Shown: positions 62,970 through 64,000 of the stretch, in pieces
Layout of the letters: each line of letters opens with the position of its first letter
How positions within the stretch are numbered: position 1 is the first letter of the stretch
Assembly: GCF_002240415.1 (NCBI RefSeq)
Contig: NZ_CP020028.1
Span: 2,009,501-2,073,500 of the forward strand
Reading direction: 5' to 3'
Length of the DNA: 64,000 bases
Origin: Paenibacillus kribbensis
GTDB taxonomy: Bacteria > Bacillota > Bacilli > Paenibacillales > Paenibacillaceae
Made by a program: the position numbers and the translations under genes
Notes under the pieces: model-generated
The model's database searches: none
What the model was told of the DNA's origin: nothing
The model's input: the letters and a program-made list of their open reading frames with translations, nothing else

Positions 62970-63009
62970 AGAACCTCTAATTCGCATGTTGTGCGGAATA
63001 GAGGTTCTC
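62970..63009. terminator. Bidirectional terminator
   Basis: AGAACCTCTAATTCGCA and TGCGGAATAGAGGTTCT form a long stem between convergent genes. Confidence 0.8.
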
Positions 63010-63045
63010 TATTTTTATCTATGACGGATGGATGAAGCTACATCC

Positions 63046-64000
63046 TTAGGCTTTTCGGTCGACTTTGAAGAATGAAATAAGCTCCTCCAGCTCACGAGAC
63101 ATCGACGACAGCTTGTCGGAGGCATCCACGATGGCAGCCATGGATTGGGCCTGCTCTCCGATCGTATGTTCAATTTCCTTGCTGCTGTCTGATGTTTTGC
63201 TGATCGTGGAGGATAACTCGTCAGAGGTTGCCGTCATTTCCTGTGTACTGGCTGAAATCTGTTCCGTTGCACTGGAAACCTCCTGAATTTGTGATGATAC
63301 TTTATTGGCGGCATTTAAAATCTCTGAGAACATTTCACCTGTCTGTTTGGTAACTTCGAGTCCAATTTGGACCTCCTTCGAGCCGAGGCTGACACCTTCT
63401 ACGGTTTGCTCAATTTCTTTTTGAATTTCCTCAATCAGCTCGGCGATTTGTCTGGCAGACTCTTGGGACTGTTCAGCCAAATTGCGCACCTCTCCCGCGA
63501 CTACAGCAAAGCCTTTACCTTCCTCACCTACTCTGGCAGCCTCAATGGAGGCGTTCAGTGCAAGCAGATTGGTTTGGCTGGCAATGCCAGTAATGATGCT
63601 TACGATGTTACTGATTTCGTTGGAACGGCTTTGCAGTGCATTAATGGAGACAACGGTTTTTTCCATCGAGTTGGAGATTGAATCCATTTGAGCGGAAACT
63701 CTTTGCACGATCTGATTACCTTCAACGGAGCGTTTTTCCATAGAATAAGCTTCGTCTGCTACAGAAGAGGAGCTTCCTGCAATCGTCTGAACGACCGTAG
63801 ACATTTCACTCATAGCCCGTGAGCTTTCCATTGCAGCTTTGTCTTGTGCCTCAATTCCTTGGGCAATTTCTTTCATATTGCTGTTAATGACGTTCGTGTT
63901 TGTACTGTTTTGCTCGCTGATACTTAGCAATTCCTGAGCCGACTCCGTAACTTCTTGCGTCGTATCCTGTACTTTTACCATGGTATCGTTAATACGTTTG
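63046..64000 (-). CDS. Methyl-accepting chemotaxis protein, C-terminal part (partial)
   Basis: The frame is open to the right edge. The signalling hairpin tip is present as [20 protein letters not shown] followed by [20 protein letters not shown], and the flanking heptad-rich methylation helices are present. Sensor and HAMP domains lie outside the window. It transmits attractant signals to CheA/CheW. Its gene ends close to the galactan locus, which raises the possibility of taxis toward galactan products; that is speculation. Confidence 0.92.
   Translation of the reverse strand, partial: KRINDTMVKVQDTTQEVTESAQELLSISEQNSTNTNVINSNMKEIAQGIEAQDKAAMESSRAMSEMSTVVQTIAGSSSSVADEAYSMEKRSVEGNQIVQRVSAQMDSISNSMEKTVVSINALQSRSNEISNIVSIITGIASQTNLLALNASIEAARVGEEGKGFAVVAGEVRNLAEQSQESARQIAELIEEIQKEIEQTVEGVSLGSKEVQIGLEVTKQTGEMFSEILNAANKVSSQIQEVSSATEQISASTQEMTATSDELSSTISKTSDSSKEIEHTIGEQAQSMAAIVDASDKLSSMSRELEELISFFKVDRKA

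Overview
The window looks like a chromosome segment of a plant-associated, spore-forming Paenibacillus, probably of the P. polymyxa group. This is inferred from gene content: several polysaccharidases, spore-type small proteins, LplABC-type sugar transport paired with a YesMN two-component system, a squalene-hopene/sporulenol-type cyclase, and strong AGGAGG ribosome binding sites with frequent TTG and GTG starts. No species-level marker can be read with certainty.

Layout. 1-14.7 kb is ordinary chromosome: the end of a GH43 glycosidase, a LysR regulator divergent from a YeiH-type sulfur exporter, a secreted GH25 muramidase with copper-amine-oxidase-N and AMIN domains, a cluster of spore-type small proteins with a cupin and a SleB-like hydrolase, an atypical KAS III enzyme, glycerol dehydrogenase, a GH26 mannanase and several small membrane proteins. 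At 14733 a tRNA-Leu(UAA) carries a 16.3-kb integrated element bounded by a perfect 59-bp direct repeat (14763-14821 and 31096-31154). The element holds a tyrosine integrase, a holin-like toxin, a frame-disrupted holin, a DUF3102 protein, a Cro/CI-type repressor facing a promoter overlapped by three 16-bp-spaced repeats, a long rightward run of small unknown genes, an archaeo-eukaryotic-type primase, a cold-shock-domain protein, a scaffold-like protein, a tail assembly chaperone with a programmed -1 frameshift site, a full tape measure protein and a TerS-like helix-turn-helix protein. It has no large terminase, portal, major capsid, tail tube, baseplate or endolysin gene. The best reading is a phage satellite that carries its own tail-length and packaging-specificity genes, which is the most interesting object in the window. 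A decayed ordinary prophage is the alternative.

31.2-37.8 kb is a second, unrelated scar: a terminase small-subunit fragment, a methyltransferase with an in-frame stop, a TetR fragment, a nitric oxide synthase fragment, an intact ABC-F antibiotic-resistance gene with a clear transcription-attenuation leader, a holin fused to a truncated lysozyme, and the C-terminal end of an integrase.

37.8-64 kb returns to chromosome: a squalene-hopene-type cyclase, an AraC regulator with a sugar isomerase and an inositol-type dehydrogenase, a GH115 glycosidase, an SLH protein, a short transcription unit containing a tRNA-Leu-like remnant, uracil-DNA glycosylase, a Big2-repeat surface protein and a NucB-like nuclease. 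It ends with a complete galactan-utilisation locus: YesM/YesN-type sensor and regulator, lipoprotein, two permeases, GH42 beta-galactosidase and GH53 endo-galactanase. A chemoreceptor runs off the right edge.
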